DNA of 11,780 bases from the NCBI GenBank assembly GCA_030689845.1, contig JAUYHV010000192.1, positions 1 to 11,780 of the forward strand, read 5' to 3'. A program made the position numbers and the translations under genes. The notes below the pieces were generated by a model that was given only the letters and a program-made list of their open reading frames with translations, ran no database searches and was not told the DNA's origin. The stretch's first letter is position 1, and each line of letters begins with the position of its first letter. Of this stretch, positions 11,561 to 11,780 are shown one piece after another. The stretch is from Dehalococcoidia bacterium (GTDB lineage: Bacteria; Chloroflexota; Dehalococcoidia; JACQUA01).

Positions 11561-11780
11561 CTAGAAACCGGTAAAAATTTCGGTTAAGATTTTAGCTACC
11601 TCATCCTTTTTTGTTGCAATAGCCTCCTTATAGTTAGGCGAATAAGCGCTCCCCGGCTGAGGCCTTTCTATTTCAAGCAGGTGGTCTACAGGAGCATCCA
11701 GACGGCGGCTGGCATAACCTGATGTCAGTGTCCAGAGAGTTTGCCCTTCTTTTCCAAGCAGCCAGTTGATAAAAACAGTA
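11561..11780 (-). CDS. ABC-type extracellular solute-binding protein, C-terminal 72 aa
   Basis: Only the end of the gene lies in the window, and the frame is open to the right edge. It contains VFINWLLGKEGQTLW, a segment typical of the C-terminal lobe of iron(III)/aminoethylphosphonate/polyamine-type periplasmic binding proteins (usually a-x-F-I-N-W-L-L-x-x-E-G-Q). It is followed by SGYASRRLDAPVDHL and a final helix ending KILTEIFTGF. Such proteins capture a solute outside the membrane and hand it to an ABC permease. The stop at 11561 is 21 bases before the flavoprotein start, and both genes are on the same strand, so they probably share an operon. The ligand class cannot be fixed from this tail. 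Confidence 0.7.
   Translation of the reverse strand, partial: TVFINWLLGKEGQTLWTLTSGYASRRLDAPVDHLLEIERPQPGSAYSPNYKEAIATKKDEVAKILTEIFTGF

Overview
The window looks like chromosomal DNA from an anaerobic bacterium, most likely a Clostridia/Peptococcaceae-type Firmicute. This is inferred from strong AGGAGG-like ribosome binding sites, use of TTG and GTG starts, a sodium-pumping decarboxylase (OadG/OadB), and a flavoprotein/ferredoxin pair of the fumarate-reductase/AprA type. No rRNA or tRNA gene is present to settle the taxonomy.

Positions 1 to about 4330 are an accessory-looking, visibly AT-richer stretch. It holds a cut-off membrane protein, two unrecognised genes transcribed away from each other from well-formed promoters (344-1159 minus, 1407-2153 plus), a HigBA-type toxin-antitoxin pair (2300-3062) with a third unknown gene behind it (3094-3525), a candidate structured small RNA ending in a strong terminator (3641-3703), and a broken NYN-family ribonuclease gene (3704-4027). 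The NYN fragment is interrupted by an imperfect palindromic MITE-like element (3776-3906). A second hairpin repeat follows at 4199-4262.

Positions 4339 to 11780 are GC-richer metabolic DNA in several transcription units. A class II aldolase-family gene and a beta-hydroxyacid dehydrogenase form a minus-strand operon (5958 to 4339) from a good promoter at 6061-6089. Transcribed away from it is a plus-strand pair: a CNNM/CorC-type membrane protein (6274-7524) and a RidA-family protein (7536-7925). Next come minus-strand oadG-oadB (9278 to 7946), preceded by a promoter, a short leader-like ORF and a hairpin. Last is a minus-strand operon of an ABC-type solute-binding protein (C-terminus only), a 579-residue FAD oxidoreductase and a 70-residue two-cluster ferredoxin.

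The metabolic genes suggest organic-acid handling: an aldolase/decarboxylase and an NAD-linked hydroxyacid dehydrogenase, sodium export driven by decarboxylation, and an electron-transferring flavoprotein/ferredoxin pair. No substrate can be named from sequence alone. The items most worth follow-up are the small RNA plus terminator abutting the NYN fragment, the MITE-like insertion, the third gene of the HigBA operon, and the leader in front of oadG.
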